Of a stretch of DNA of 64,000 nt, positions 1-8,964 are shown piece by piece. Each line of letters starts with the position of its first letter. The stretch's first letter is position 1. A program made the position numbers and the translations under genes. Under the pieces are notes generated by a model that was given only the letters and a program-made list of their open reading frames with translations, did not search any database and was not told where the DNA came from. The stretch comes from Allobranchiibius sp. CTAmp26 (GTDB lineage Bacteria; Actinomycetota; Actinomycetes; Actinomycetales; Dermatophilaceae), in the NCBI RefSeq assembly GCF_017565405.1, contig NZ_JAGEKR010000021.1, forward strand, positions 53,545 through 117,544. The letters are read 5' to 3'.

Positions 1-901
1 GCAGGGGTGCACCGATGTCGGCGAGTACGGCTCGCCGGGCGTTGATGTGTTCCCCTCCGCGCAGTCGGACGCCCGTCGCGACGCCGCCGCTGGTCACGAT
101 GTCCCGCACCGGGCAGTCCGTGCGCACCTGACCACCGCGCGCCCGGAGCCGGTCGGCGAGGGCCTGCGTCAAGCGCCCCGCACCACCGACCGGGACGGGG
201 AATCCGTAACTTTGGCCCACCATCGTCAGCAACCATCCGTAGAGGGCGCTGCCGGCGCTGTCGGGGTTGAGGTCGGCGTGCAGTGCGTTACCGGCGAGCA
301 GCATTCCGGCGCCGGCGCCGTGAAACCTCTCATCGGCCAACCGCCGCACTGTGAGGGCCGCGAGGCGCGCCAACCGCACAGTGCCACCCAACCGGAGCGC
401 ACGAACGATGTTGACTGCCGGTGCTATTGGCGGGAACGGCGTGAACAGTGCACTGAGTAGAGGCTCGCGAACCGTCTCCCACTCTGCGACCAGCTTCATC
501 CAGGCGTCGCCGTCGCGGGAGTCGAAGCCGCCCACGGATGACGCTGTCGTGTTCAGGTCACGTGACAACGTGGCGCAGCGGCCATCGGGAAAGATGTGGG
601 ACAGGACTGCGGGAGCGTGCGACCAGGTCAGTCCGTGCTCATCCAGGTTCAGCGCAGTCAGCACCGGTGAGGCTGCGGCCAGCGGGTAGAACGCGCTGAA
701 CAGGTCCGACACGTACCCCTCGTGCACCACCTCCGCCGAGCGCACTGCGCCTCCCACGTGCGGGGTCGCCTCGCACACCACAACGTCCCACCCTGCGTCG
801 GCAAGGATGTTCGCGGCGACCAGACCGTTGTGCCCTGCGCCCACCACGATGGCGTCTGGGCCGCTGCCGCGCTGACCTCTAGACGCTCCCAGAAGGCTCA
901 T
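1..901 (-). CDS. FAD/NAD(P)-dependent oxidoreductase, phytoene-dehydrogenase-like (3' end outside window)
   Basis: The minus-strand frame from the ATG at 901 stays open to the left edge, so about 300 N-terminal residues are visible. Residues about 15-45 form a Rossmann dinucleotide-binding segment with the GAGHNGL motif, followed by an acidic strand end (VVCEATP) and the GGAVRSAE segment. This is the usual start of phytoene desaturase/amine-oxidase-like flavoproteins (COG1233 type). The family oxidises carotenoid or other lipid substrates using bound FAD. The substrate cannot be told here and there are no carotenoid genes nearby. The C-terminal FAD-contact region lies outside the window. Confidence 0.8.
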   Translation of the reverse strand, partial: MSLLGASRGQRGSGPDAIVVGAGHNGLVAANILADAGWDVVVCEATPHVGGAVRSAEVVHEGYVSDLFSAFYPLAAASPVLTALNLDEHGLTWSHAPAVLSHIFPDGRCATLSRDLNTTASSVGGFDSRDGDAWMKLVAEWETVREPLLSALFTPFPPIAPAVNIVRALRLGGTVRLARLAALTVRRLADERFHGAGAGMLLAGNALHADLNPDSAGSALYGWLLTMVGQSYGFPVPVGGAGRLTQALADRLRARGGQVRTDCPVRDIVTSGGVATGVRLRGGEHINARRAVLADIGAPL

Positions 902-988
902 CCGCCCACGCTACGCTGAAATGGCTTTGCTCGAACCGGGCCACCGCGTGGTCCGTGACACGGCCAGGCCGACCGGAAGGACACGACG

Positions 989-1438
989 ATGACGGTCACT
1001 CACACGATCCAGGCAACGCCCGATGAGGTGTTCGCGGTACTCGGCGACGGGTGGCTCTACAGCAACTGGGTAGTGGGCACCTCGCACATGCGCGCCGTGC
1101 AGAGCACTTGGCCACAGGTCGGGTCGAAACTGTTCCATGCCAGTGGTGTCTGGCCCGTGGTCACCCGTGATGAGACCGTAGTTCTGGAGAGCCAGCCACC
1201 GACGCTGCTGGTCCTGCAAGCCAAGGGCGGCCCGTTAGGTCAGGCCCGCATCGAGTTGCGCCTGCACCCGCAGGGCGCCGCGTGCGAGGTTGACATGGAC
1301 GAGACGCCCGTCCAGGGACCGGGCCGGTGGATGCACAACCCCCTTACAGCAGCTGCCATCCATCGCCGCAACATCGAAGCACTGAACCGGCTCGCGACCC
1401 TCGTGGAACGCCGCACCACACCCCCACCGCAGCACTAG
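989..1438 (+). CDS. SRPBCC-family (polyketide cyclase/START-like) protein
   Basis: This 149-residue protein opens with a beta strand and the segment IQATPDEVFAVLGDGWLYSN, the standard N-terminus of SRPBCC small-ligand-binding proteins. The family folds as a helix-grip cavity that binds hydrophobic molecules, and most bacterial members have no known ligand. The C-terminal helix (about residues 115-145) contains RRNIEALNRLATLVE, which fits the long closing helix. The start follows a GGAAGGACACGACG stretch that acts as the ribosome binding site. It diverges from the flavoprotein gene at 901 with an 87-bp gap, a pairing seen for lipid or isoprenoid enzymes, but no shared pathway can be proved. 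Confidence 0.75.
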   Translation: MTVTHTIQATPDEVFAVLGDGWLYSNWVVGTSHMRAVQSTWPQVGSKLFHASGVWPVVTRDETVVLESQPPTLLVLQAKGGPLGQARIELRLHPQGAACEVDMDETPVQGPGRWMHNPLTAAAIHRRNIEALNRLATLVERRTTPPPQH

Positions 1439-1699
1439 CGACCCCACCGGGAAAACCGCCGGCAATGTCGGTGTGTTCCGCTCTCCAGCGGCAACGTCAA
1501 GGGAGCAAACGCGCTGGGTGTGCGATGCATCGGGTGACGTATGGACCGTTTCGGTGCGTGCTGGAACTGCGGCATAACGGATGGCTGCTGGGCTGTCACC
1601 ACGGTGACCTCCAAGGCGGAGCTTGCCGTAAGCGTTGTGCAACGCCGGTTCGCGGGGTTGCCGGTCAAGGTGTTCGGCGGTCGTCGCCCATTCCAGGGG

Positions 1700-1734
1700 T
1701 ATACGGTGTAGGCAAAGGCCTATACGGTGTACGC
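1700..1734 (+). promoter_or_regulatory. Two direct operator-like boxes (O1) upstream of the 1812 gene
   Basis: GTATACGGTGTA at about 1700 and CTATACGGTGTACGC at about 1720 are direct repeats, 20 bp apart start to start. The same core, TATACGGTGT or its complement ACACCGTATA, recurs at 3533-3569 in front of the TetR gene and at 21147. The rest of 1439-1811 shows no other feature that I can support. The core resembles operators of TetR proteins carrying the tetracycline-repressor C-terminal domain, such as the product encoded at 2569-3396. Confidence 0.5.
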
Positions 1735-1811
1735 GCTGAGTGGCGTGTGTGGTCCGATTCGTCACTTTCGGCCAGTCCTCGCTGCGGGCCGTCGCAGAAA
1801 GAGCACCCCTC

Positions 1812-2421
1812 ATGAAGTTGTACGCCGACCACCGCACGCGGCGGCTGCGCCAGAGTGTGTTCGATGCGCTGGGCGCGGATCGGGTTGGGTGTGTATCACC
1901 GCACCCTTGTGGCGAAGGGCGGCGCTGACGATCTCGCCGGCGGGGTGCGGTTGCGAGGGCAGATGAGCAACGCAGCCCACGCGGTCGACGGGCTGCCCCT
2001 GATCGGCAACAAACTCCAGGCGCCGTTTACCCAAGCACAAGACGCTGGCGCTTCTATGGACCACGCCGGCCAGCACCTGGGCGCCGCCGTGACCACACTG
2101 GCCCAGGTGATGGGTTCCGTGACCGCCTGTCTTCCCATCGGCCTGGGTCTGCTGGCGTGGGCGGTCGTACGACTGCCCTACGTGCGGCGTGCGGGACGAG
2201 CTCGCGCCCTGTCTGACACTGCTGCCGGCATGGATGTGCTGGCCCTCGCCGCGCTCACCACCGCCGGCCCACGTGAGTTGGGCAGGATCGGGCCGGAACC
2301 TGCCAACGGGTGGCGAGAACGTGACCCGTTGGTCATTGCCGCGTTGGCAACACTGCAACTGGACCGTCTGGGAATTTGTTGCGCGACACCACCTCAGCCC
2401 GTGCCTCCTACCGGCCGGTGA
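1812..2421 (+). pseudogene. Actinobacterial membrane protein gene with an internal frameshift
   Basis: An ATG at 1812 begins MKLYADHRTRRLRQSVFDAL, a basic cytoplasmic N-terminus typical of small actinobacterial membrane proteins. Within about 20 codons the matching continuation (ARIGLGVY, then LAGGVRLRGQMSNAAHAVDG) moves into the frame that runs to 2421. That downstream frame has a long polar stretch, one clear membrane segment (ACLPIGLGLLAWAVVRLPYV) and an ALTTAGPRELGRI motif. The family as I recall it has a membrane helix just after the N-terminal basic segment, and here that helix is disrupted at the frame change. It is probably a pseudogene or carries a sequencing indel. The O1 boxes lie about 80 bp upstream. 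Confidence 0.5.
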
Positions 2422-2568
2422 TCTCACGAGGCAGCCACCAAACCTGTCGACGGCCCATACACAGCCCAGCCGCTACCCGGGCTGTCACGCTGGGCTTGTT
2501 GTTGCGCTCACCGTGCGAACAGCGCATGGACGGTGCGGCCCGGCACGCTGGAGCTTGGCCCGAGCACC

Positions 2569-3396
2569 TCAAGTGCTGCGGTCGAGCTGATCTTCGATCC
2601 GGTTCAATAGCACCTCGAGCCCGGCGCCGAATTCCTCCTCGAACCTGTCTTCGGTCAGACCCTCTCGGAGTCGGAAGATGACCGGGAAGTGCTCTGGGTT
2701 GACACCGACTAGGTCGGTGGCCGTGTCGGCGGCGGCGATCTGCTCGCGTTTCTTTGTGGTGCGGGTGGGGCTGACCGAGCCGGGGATGGGATCAGTGGGG
2801 TCGACGGGGTCGTGGGATCCGGTGTCATCTCCGGTCTGGAAGGACCCATCGCCTGGTAAGGGGTCATCGATGACCATGGCGCTGGTCTCCAGCAGCAGGT
2901 AGCCGAGCAGAAAACTGTTGAAGGACCGGTAGGTGAACAGCACCTGATCATCGCTGAACCCATCCTTGGACAGGTTGTCCAGCATGGTCTCGATCCACCG
3001 TAGGGACCGCAGCGGGGGATTGACCCACGGAGCCTCTGGTGGCCGGGTGGCGACCAGGGGAAACGCGTGTGGATGGGCGCGGGCGTACCGGCGCACCCCC
3101 CAGGCCAGGCTACTGAGGTAGAAGCGCCACCCGCCCCCACCGATACCGGACTGGATGTCCTTGGCATGGTCGAGTTCGTTGACGATGTGCTCGACAACCT
3201 CATCGAAGAGGTCTTCTCGGTTTTCAACGTACCGGTAGAGGGTCATGACCTGCACGTTTAGTCGCCGGGCGACGGTGCGCATCGAGGCGGCCGCGATGCC
3301 GTGCTCGTCGATCAGCGCCAACGCCTCGGACACGATCTGTTCGGTAGAGAGTTTGCGTCGGGCAGTGCCAGTCGGCCGGGTATCCGCCTTCTTCAT
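2569..3396 (-). CDS. TetR-family transcriptional regulator with tetracycline-repressor-type C-terminal domain
   Basis: Residues about 15-62 form a TetR helix-turn-helix: LSTEQIVSEALALIDEHG, then SMRTVARRLNVQVMTLYRYV. The all-alpha ligand domain that follows resembles TetR_C_1 proteins and holds a long acidic, Pro/Asp-rich insertion near residues 175-215. I chose the ATG at 3396 (275 residues, starting MKKADTRP) because the family usually begins just ahead of this HTH and an AGGTGAGG lies upstream. An in-frame ATG at 3438 would add 14 residues. It is divergent from the stress and envelope gene run starting at 3675, with inverted operator-like boxes between, so repression of itself and that run is likely. 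Confidence 0.85.
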   Translation of the reverse strand: MKKADTRPTGTARRKLSTEQIVSEALALIDEHGIAAASMRTVARRLNVQVMTLYRYVENREDLFDEVVEHIVNELDHAKDIQSGIGGGGWRFYLSSLAWGVRRYARAHPHAFPLVATRPPEAPWVNPPLRSLRWIETMLDNLSKDGFSDDQVLFTYRSFNSFLLGYLLLETSAMVIDDPLPGDGSFQTGDDTGSHDPVDPTDPIPGSVSPTRTTKKREQIAAADTATDLVGVNPEHFPVIFRLREGLTEDRFEEEFGAGLEVLLNRIEDQLDRST

Positions 3397-3532
3397 GACC
3401 TCACCTGCCCTTCGCCCACATTCGTTGAGTGGTGCCACCCAGCGCAGCTATTGGGTCTCGTGGGGGCACTCTACGGGCGCCGCACCTTCGCAGGACGACC
3501 AGATCGGTGACGGATCGTCAGGACTAGCTTTC

Positions 3533-3569
3533 GTATACACCGTACGCACTTTCCTATACGGTGTGCATG
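3533..3569 (+). promoter_or_regulatory. Inverted operator-like boxes (O2) between the tetR-type gene and the 3675 gene run
   Basis: GTATACACCGTACGC (about 3533-3547) and CTATACGGTGTGC (about 3554-3566) are inverted copies of one box. They lie in the 278-bp divergent intergenic region between 3396 and 3675. The same half site appears at O1 and O3. Placement in a divergent promoter region next to a TetR gene is the classic autoregulation layout. Binding is inferred. Confidence 0.6.
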
Positions 3570-3674
3570 AGCTCGAAGTGGGTATCCGACAGTGGGCGAC
3601 TGAACCAATGCTCGTCCAGGCGGCCCAGGAACACACCACACGACAACTAGGTGCGCAGCACCGCGGAGGTACTG

Positions 3675-4319
3675 ATGAGCCATTCAGACAGCGATCCCTT
3701 CCCGCGAAGGGCTGACCGTCGCTCCACGGGTGGGTCGCAGCAGTCGACCGCCGGGCAGGCCAAGGACGCCGCAGCCGACGTGGCTGGGCATGGTCAGCAG
3801 GCCGCGGCTGACGTTGCTCGCACCGGGCAGCAGGCGGCCGGGCAGGTCGCCGGGGAGGCCAAGGACCGTGCCAGCGACCTGTTGGGCAAAACCAAGATCC
3901 AGGTCAACGAACAGGTCGAGGTGCAGCGCACGTCGGCGGTGCAGACCCTGCGGGACCTGGGGGAGCAGCTGGCGGCAATGACCGACCACGTCGAGCAGCA
4001 GGGCACCGCCATCGACGCGGCCACCACGGCCCGAGACCGGGTACGAGGTGCCGCGGACTGGCTGGACCAGCGCGACGGCGCGCAGGTGCTGCACGAGGTG
4101 CGCCAGTTCGGACGGCAACGCCCCGGTACGTTCCTGGGACTCGCCGCACTGGCCGGTGTGGTGGCTGGACGCCTGACCCGTGGCGTCGTCGCCGAGCACA
4201 CCGACACCGAGCACGCCGACACCGGTGCTGGTTCCGAGCGCCCGACAGGCCACGACGCCGGGCGAGACTCTGCGTGGAGTACCCGTTCGGTGACGCAGGG
4301 GTGGCCCGGGCATGAGTGA
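3675..4319 (+). CDS. Ala/Gln-rich DUF3618-like envelope-associated protein
   Basis: The 214-residue product has tandem heptad-like repeats (AGQAKDAAADVAGHGQQAAA) resembling apolipoprotein/LEA-like amphipathic helices. One short hydrophobic segment lies near residues 150-170 (GTFLGLAALAGVVAGRLTRG). This is the layout of actinobacterial DUF3618-neighbour proteins. The ATG at 3675 is preceded by GGAGG six bases upstream, so I preferred it to an earlier in-frame start at 3651. The gene overlaps the next by 8 bp and heads a tight rightward run with the holin-like, DUF3618 and YihY genes. It probably stabilises or organises the membrane; biochemical function is unknown. Confidence 0.7.
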   Translation: MSHSDSDPFPRRADRRSTGGSQQSTAGQAKDAAADVAGHGQQAAADVARTGQQAAGQVAGEAKDRASDLLGKTKIQVNEQVEVQRTSAVQTLRDLGEQLAAMTDHVEQQGTAIDAATTARDRVRGAADWLDQRDGAQVLHEVRQFGRQRPGTFLGLAALAGVVAGRLTRGVVAEHTDTEHADTGAGSERPTGHDAGRDSAWSTRSVTQGWPGHE

Positions 4320-4782
4320 TCTGCGCGAGGAAGTTCAGGGCTTACGCGAGGAGGTCACCGGCCTGGGTGGACAGCTGCCTCCCTCGGGGGAGGAGAAGGC
4401 CGCGGTTCGAGACTTCGTCGCTGATGCCACGCGTGACGTCAAGACGCTGATGCGGCAGGAGGTCGAGCTGGCCAAGGCCGAGATCGGCGCCGAGGTCGGC
4501 AAGGTTGGCAAGGGCGCCGGAATGGTCGGCGGGGCCGGTTTCGCAGCCGTGATGGCGGTCATCTTCGCCTCCACAGCGGCCTGGTGGGGCCTGGGGCACC
4601 TGATCGGCACGGCGTGGGCCGCGCTGGTCGTGGCCCTGGTATGGGCGCTCATCGCTGCCGTCCTGTTCCTGGTAGGCCGCGGCGTACTGCGGTCAATCAG
4701 CCTTACCCCGAAGCGGACCATCGATTCCGTCAAACGCATTCCGAGCACCTTCACGGCTCGAGGAGGAGACCGCCATGAGTGA
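4312..4782 (+). CDS. Phage-holin-superfamily membrane protein (DUF1469-like)
   Basis: The 156-residue protein has an N-terminal polar coiled segment and the motif VKTLMRQEVELAKAEIGAEV, a hallmark of actinobacterial phage_holin_3_6/DUF1469 proteins. Two membrane helices follow at about residues 75-95 and 100-125. Despite the name these are chromosomal membrane proteins of unknown role, not lysis proteins. It overlaps both neighbours (8 bp each side), so it is translationally coupled in the 3675-6491 operon. Confidence 0.85.
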   Translation: MSDLREEVQGLREEVTGLGGQLPPSGEEKAAVRDFVADATRDVKTLMRQEVELAKAEIGAEVGKVGKGAGMVGGAGFAAVMAVIFASTAAWWGLGHLIGTAWAALVVALVWALIAAVLFLVGRGVLRSISLTPKRTIDSVKRIPSTFTARGGDRHE

Positions 4783-5422
4783 CCCCGACCAGCTCGCCGC
4801 CAACACCCGTCAGACGCAGGACGCATTAGCTGGTGACGTGAGCCGGTTGACCGACCGGGTCAACCCGCAGCGGTTCGTCGGCACCCGCCGCGAGAAGGTC
4901 TCCCAGGGTCTCGGAGCGATTAAAGACCGGGTGATGGGCGTGGGAACCAGCGCCGCCCAGGCCGCCAAGGAGGGCGCCGCCTGGGCGGCCGGGTCCGCCC
5001 AGGACGCGACCAGCAACGCGGCCGGGTCGGCCCCCGACGTGGTCCGTGGCCAGGCGCAGGGCAATCCGGTCGCGGCCGGTCTGATCGCGTTCGGCGCCGG
5101 GTGGTTGCTCTCGTCGCTGCTGCCTGCCTCTGAGGCCGAGCAGAAGGCGGCGGCACGGGTAGAGGAGCAGGCCGGCGGTGTCACCGAATCGGTCAAGCAG
5201 TCCGCGCAAGAAGTTGCCGGCAACCTCAAGGAACCGGCGAAGGAGGCCGCCCGGTCGGTGCAGGGCACTGCCCAGGAGGCGGCGAACCGGACCACCGAAC
5301 ACGCCAAGCGGGCTACCGCCGACGTGCGCGATCACGCCCAGGACGCCACCAGCGACGTGACCGACGACGCCACCACCGGTACTGATGGGTCAGGCACCAT
5401 CGGCGGGCACTATGCCGGCTGA
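4775..5422 (+). CDS. DUF3618 domain-containing protein
   Basis: The first 60 residues carry the DUF3618 signature: a short acidic start, then ANTRQTQDALAGDVSRLTDR and VNPQRFVGTRREKV. A hydrophobic segment near residues 95-110 (AAGLIAFGAGWLLSSLLPAS) is followed by a long Ala/Glu/Lys-rich tail of helical repeats like those of the 3675 product. In actinomycetes DUF3618 genes almost always sit beside a DUF1469 holin-like gene, as here. GAGGAGG lies about 6 bases ahead of the ATG, inside the preceding gene. Confidence 0.85.
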   Translation: MSDPDQLAANTRQTQDALAGDVSRLTDRVNPQRFVGTRREKVSQGLGAIKDRVMGVGTSAAQAAKEGAAWAAGSAQDATSNAAGSAPDVVRGQAQGNPVAAGLIAFGAGWLLSSLLPASEAEQKAAARVEEQAGGVTESVKQSAQEVAGNLKEPAKEAARSVQGTAQEAANRTTEHAKRATADVRDHAQDATSDVTDDATTGTDGSGTIGGHYAG

Positions 5423-6491
5423 GGCGGTGTCCCAGCCAGGACGATCCGAGGACGGGCGGCGACACTTCGACGCCGGCTATGGACGGGCCGGTGACCGGGA
5501 CGACGCGGAAGGGCCGGACCGACCGACGGACGTGCCGAAATCTGGCTGGTTCGCGGTCCTGCGGCGGTCGGTCAAGCAGTTCAAGCACGACAACGTCACC
5601 GACTTCGCCGCAGCCCTGACGTACTTCGGGATCCTGGCGATCTTCCCCGCTGCCCTGGCTCTGGTCTCGGTGCTGGGGTTGCTGGGCAAGCATCAGACCG
5701 ACTCGCTGTTGGCCAATATTTCCTCGATCGCGCCCGGCGGGGTCACTGATGTCCTGAGGTCGATCATCACCCAGGTGCAGGGCAAGGCCGGCGCGGCCGG
5801 TGTCGCCCTGATCGTCAGCCTGGCCCTGGCTCTGTGGTCCGCCTCGGGGTACGTCGCGGCGTTCATGCGCGCCTCCAACGCCATCTACAACGTCGATGAG
5901 GGGCGTCCGGTCTGGAAGACCGCGCCGGTGCGTCTGCTGGTGACCTTGGCGCTAGTGGTGATGTTGGCCGCCAGTGCCGTGATGGTCATCGCGACCGGAC
6001 CCGTGGCCTCGCAGTTGGGCAACGCTTTCGGGATCGGGCACACGGCGGTGCTGATCTGGGAAATTGCCAAATGGCCGGTGTTGATCATCGTGGTCAGCTT
6101 GATGTTCTCGTTGTTGTACAAGGCCTGCCCCAACGTCAAACAGCCCGGTCTGCGCTGGATCAGCCTGGGCGGCGTCATTGCCGTCGTGGCCTGGATCGTC
6201 GCCTCGGCGTTGTTCGCGGTGTACGTGTCGTTCTCCGGGTCCTATAACAAGACGTACGGGTCGTTCGCCACCGTGATCGTGTTCCTGGTCTGGTTGTGGA
6301 TCAGCAACATCGCGGTGCTGTTGGGGGCGGAGTTCAACGCCGAGACCCAGCGCGAACGAGCCATCCGGTCGGGCTTGCCTGAGGACGTTGAGCCCTTCGC
6401 CGAGCTGCGTGACACCCGCAAGCTCGATGACCCGCAACGGCGCGAGGCCGAGGAGGCAGCCCGCATCCGCGACCAGAAGAACATCGACTAG
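5412..6491 (+). CDS. YihY/virulence factor BrkB family membrane protein
   Basis: The family core begins near residue 45 with LRRSVKQFKHDNVTDFAAAL and a TYFGILAIFPAALAL helix. About six membrane segments follow, including the conserved W-x-A-SG-Y segment and the YNKTYGSFATVIVFLVWLW block. The C-terminus is the usual polar tail. The family was once named ribonuclease BN in error and is now regarded as a transporter-like membrane protein of unknown substrate. The start is uncertain: 5412 overlaps the upstream stop by 11 bp, and 5385 is an in-frame alternative. A second family member lies at 14714. Confidence 0.85.
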   Translation: MPAEAVSQPGRSEDGRRHFDAGYGRAGDRDDAEGPDRPTDVPKSGWFAVLRRSVKQFKHDNVTDFAAALTYFGILAIFPAALALVSVLGLLGKHQTDSLLANISSIAPGGVTDVLRSIITQVQGKAGAAGVALIVSLALALWSASGYVAAFMRASNAIYNVDEGRPVWKTAPVRLLVTLALVVMLAASAVMVIATGPVASQLGNAFGIGHTAVLIWEIAKWPVLIIVVSLMFSLLYKACPNVKQPGLRWISLGGVIAVVAWIVASALFAVYVSFSGSYNKTYGSFATVIVFLVWLWISNIAVLLGAEFNAETQRERAIRSGLPEDVEPFAELRDTRKLDDPQRREAEEAARIRDQKNID

Positions 6492-6659
6492 CACCACTCG
6501 CGGCGGGCCTCCTTGCCAGCCACCCACTACCAGCCGGTCCAGTACACCCTCGGGGGGCGTGCTGACACCCCTAGGAAAGGACGTCATTCCCGCACCAAGT
6601 ACCACACCGGTGCGCCGGTTGTATCACCTACACCATCCCTCTGTTTGCGAAGGAAGCTC

Positions 6660-7535
6660 ATGATCTCCACAGAACAGATTCAGACCCTCATCGGCGGCAA
6701 CGCCATTGACAACGAGGGCGCCAAGATCGGCTCGGTCGGTCAGATCTACCTGGATGACCAGAGTGGTCAGCCCGAGTGGGTCACCGTCAAGACCGGGTTG
6801 TTCGGCACCTCGGAGACGTTCATCCCGTTGCGTGACGCCCAGGTCGAGGGCGAGGACCTGAAGCTGCCCTACAGCAAGAGCAAGGTCAAGGACGCCCCGC
6901 GCATGGACGACGCCGAACAGCACCTGGATGTGGAACAGGAGCAGAAGCTGTACGAGTACTACGGCCTGGACTACAACGCTCCGGTCACCACCGGTCGCGA
7001 CAACGGGGGCCGTGACGCCGGGGGCCGTGACTTCGGGCGGGACCACCACGAGGGCCTTCAGCGCGACGACGACCGTCGTGACCGGACCGGCGAGGCCGGC
7101 ATCGTCGGGCAGGACACCTCCGGACCGACCACCGACGAGGCGATGACCCGCTCGGAGGAGCGGCTGAACGTGGGCACCGAGCAGGTCGAGACCGGTCGGG
7201 CGCGGTTGCGCAAGTACGTGGTGACCGAGAACGTCACCACGACCGTGCCGGTCAGCCACGAAGAGGTCCGGGTGGTGCGCGAGCCCATCACTGAGGAGAA
7301 CCGCGGTGACGCGCTCTCTGGTGGGGACCTGACCGAGGAGGAGCACGAGGTCACCCTGCACGCGGAGCAGCCGGTGGTGAACAAGGAGACGGTGCCGGTG
7401 GAGCGGGTCAAGCTCGACACCGAGACCGTCACCGGCGAGCAGGAAGTCACCGAGCAGGTCCGCAAGGAGCAGATCGAGACCGACGCCGCCGACGGCGACA
7501 CCGGACTTGAGGGCCGAGGCAACAACAACCGTTAA
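6660..7535 (+). CDS. PRC-barrel and YsnF/DUF2382 stress-response protein
   Basis: Residues about 1-85 form a PRC-barrel (IGGNAIDNEGAKIGSVGQIY, then WVTVKTGLFG and FIPLRDA). Residues about 165-280 form the YsnF/AvaK-type DUF2382 domain, with EERLNVGTEQVETGRARLRK and VPVSHEEVRVVREPI followed by repeated acidic beta segments. A Gly/Asp/Arg-rich linker joins them. The ATG at 6660 has GAAGGA upstream. This domain pair is common in desiccation and stress loci of actinomycetes. A second, PRC-only gene is at 8965. A strong terminator follows at 7544. Confidence 0.9.
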   Translation: MISTEQIQTLIGGNAIDNEGAKIGSVGQIYLDDQSGQPEWVTVKTGLFGTSETFIPLRDAQVEGEDLKLPYSKSKVKDAPRMDDAEQHLDVEQEQKLYEYYGLDYNAPVTTGRDNGGRDAGGRDFGRDHHEGLQRDDDRRDRTGEAGIVGQDTSGPTTDEAMTRSEERLNVGTEQVETGRARLRKYVVTENVTTTVPVSHEEVRVVREPITEENRGDALSGGDLTEEEHEVTLHAEQPVVNKETVPVERVKLDTETVTGEQEVTEQVRKEQIETDAADGDTGLEGRGNNNR

Positions 7536-7543
7536 GAAACCCG

Positions 7544-7580
7544 CTACGCCGCAGGTCCGGAGATCGGGCCTGCGGCGTAG
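7544..7580 (+). terminator. Intrinsic-type hairpin after the PRC/YsnF gene
   Basis: CTACGCCGCAGG (7544-7555) pairs perfectly with CCTGCGGCGTAG (7569-7580) across a 13-base loop, a few bases after the stop codon at 7535. There is no long T run, as is usual for high-GC actinobacterial terminators. Confidence 0.8.
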
Positions 7581-7648
7581 CACGGTCTCCCCGGCGCCGC
7601 AGCCCGCCACGACCGACTCACCCCCTTTAATACCCCCAGGAGCATCAG

Positions 7649-8419
7649 ATGACCACCGACGACGGCGCCCACAGGGTCAACCCCGACACGACGCCCCGCG
7701 GAGCGAGCGGACGTACACCGGCGCGCGAATCGTTCGACACCACCGAAGGTTCAGGGTCGGAGCTGGACCACGACTCGCGGCACGTCCGGTCCATCTCTGA
7801 CCGGCATCACGACGATTCAGGGTATCGGCGCGACCGCGAACCTATGAGCATGCGCTCGGTGGCCGCCGCCCAGAAACGCGAACACGGGGGAGTCAAGATC
7901 GGGTCCGCGTTCTTCGGGTGGCTCACCGCCACCGGCATGGCGGTCCTGCTGACCGCGCTGATCGCCGCCATCGGGGCCGGGGTCGGCGTCGTGAACAACA
8001 CCAACGTGACCAACGCCAAGAACACCGCATCCAGCAATGCCTCGACGGTGGGCGTCGTCGGAGCGATCGTGCTGCTGCTGATCGTGCTGGTGGCTTACTA
8101 CTGCGGCGGGTACGTCGCAGGCCGGATGGCCAGGTTCAACGGCATCCGACAAGGCATCGCCGTGTGGTTGTGGGCGCTGGTCATCGCGATTGTCCTCGCC
8201 ATCCTGGCCGCGGTGGCCGGTGAGAAGTACAACCTGCTGGCCAAGCTGAACGCCTTCCCCCGAATCCCGGTCAAGGAAGGCACGCTGACGACCACCGGCA
8301 TCGTCGCCCTCATCGCGGTCGCAGCAGCCAGCCTCATCGGGGCGATGCTGGGTGGCTTGGGCGGAATGCGCTACCACCGCGCTATCGACCGCACGGACCC
8401 GTACGCCGGCCATAACTAA
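7649..8419 (+). CDS. Four-helix membrane protein, YrzE/TIGR04086-like
   Basis: A hydrophilic N-terminal 70 residues precede four membrane helices, at about residues 85-110, 130-152, 165-190 and 210-235. The second contains YYCGGYVAGRMARFNG, which matches the conserved segment of TIGR04086-like membrane proteins. AGGAG lies just upstream of the ATG at 7649. The N-terminal tail is strongly charged and repetitive in Arg, His and Asp. Function is unknown. The position among PRC-barrel and small membrane proteins suggests an envelope stress role. Confidence 0.7.
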   Translation: MTTDDGAHRVNPDTTPRGASGRTPARESFDTTEGSGSELDHDSRHVRSISDRHHDDSGYRRDREPMSMRSVAAAQKREHGGVKIGSAFFGWLTATGMAVLLTALIAAIGAGVGVVNNTNVTNAKNTASSNASTVGVVGAIVLLLIVLVAYYCGGYVAGRMARFNGIRQGIAVWLWALVIAIVLAILAAVAGEKYNLLAKLNAFPRIPVKEGTLTTTGIVALIAVAAASLIGAMLGGLGGMRYHRAIDRTDPYAGHN

Positions 8420-8693
8420 ATCCGATGGCCCTGGGCACAGCACCCTCAACCTGCGTTCGCTACCTGGCGCGGGCAGCACAGGTCTTTGTCAGTGCTGCCA
8501 TCTTGGCGCCGCTGGGCAAGCTCCACGTCGGCGAGTCGACGTGCTGTCTGGTACTGCCCCCGCTCGCGTCCTCACCGACATCGCGCCGACCGCGATCCCA
8601 GGCCCGGGCGCAATCTCGTCCACGTTCGGTCCCACCGGTGACCCTGGCCACCCCAACCGTCGCCCTGTTTATCAGTGAAAGAGAGACCACCTC

Positions 8694-8858
8694 ATGCTGG
8701 CGTTCATCCTGCTGCTGATCATCATCTGGATCGTTCTTGCCATCATCGGCGTCGTCATTCACGGCCTGATATGGCTGACCGTCGTTGCCGCCGTGCTGTT
8801 CCTCGCAACGCTTGTCTTTGGCGGAAGCCGCCTGCGCGGCGGCAAACCCCGACGCTGA
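8694..8858 (+). CDS. Small hydrophobic membrane protein (54 aa)
   Basis: The ATG at 8694 opens a 54-codon frame ending at 8858. It encodes two back-to-back hydrophobic helices (starting MLAFILLLIIIWIVLAIIG) and a basic tail ending RGGKPRR. GAGAGACC precedes the start. Such tiny two-helix proteins are common beside PRC-barrel genes in actinomycetes. The upstream 8420-8693 gap shows nothing else that I can support. Confidence 0.65.
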   Translation: MLAFILLLIIIWIVLAIIGVVIHGLIWLTVVAAVLFLATLVFGGSRLRGGKPRR

Positions 8859-8964
8859 CCTTCGCCGGGCACTTCTTTGGGCCGGGGCGCACTGTCAGCC
8901 CCGGGCACCACCGAAGCACCGACTAGCGAGCATTAAACCTCTTCACCCGAAACAGGAGAACACA

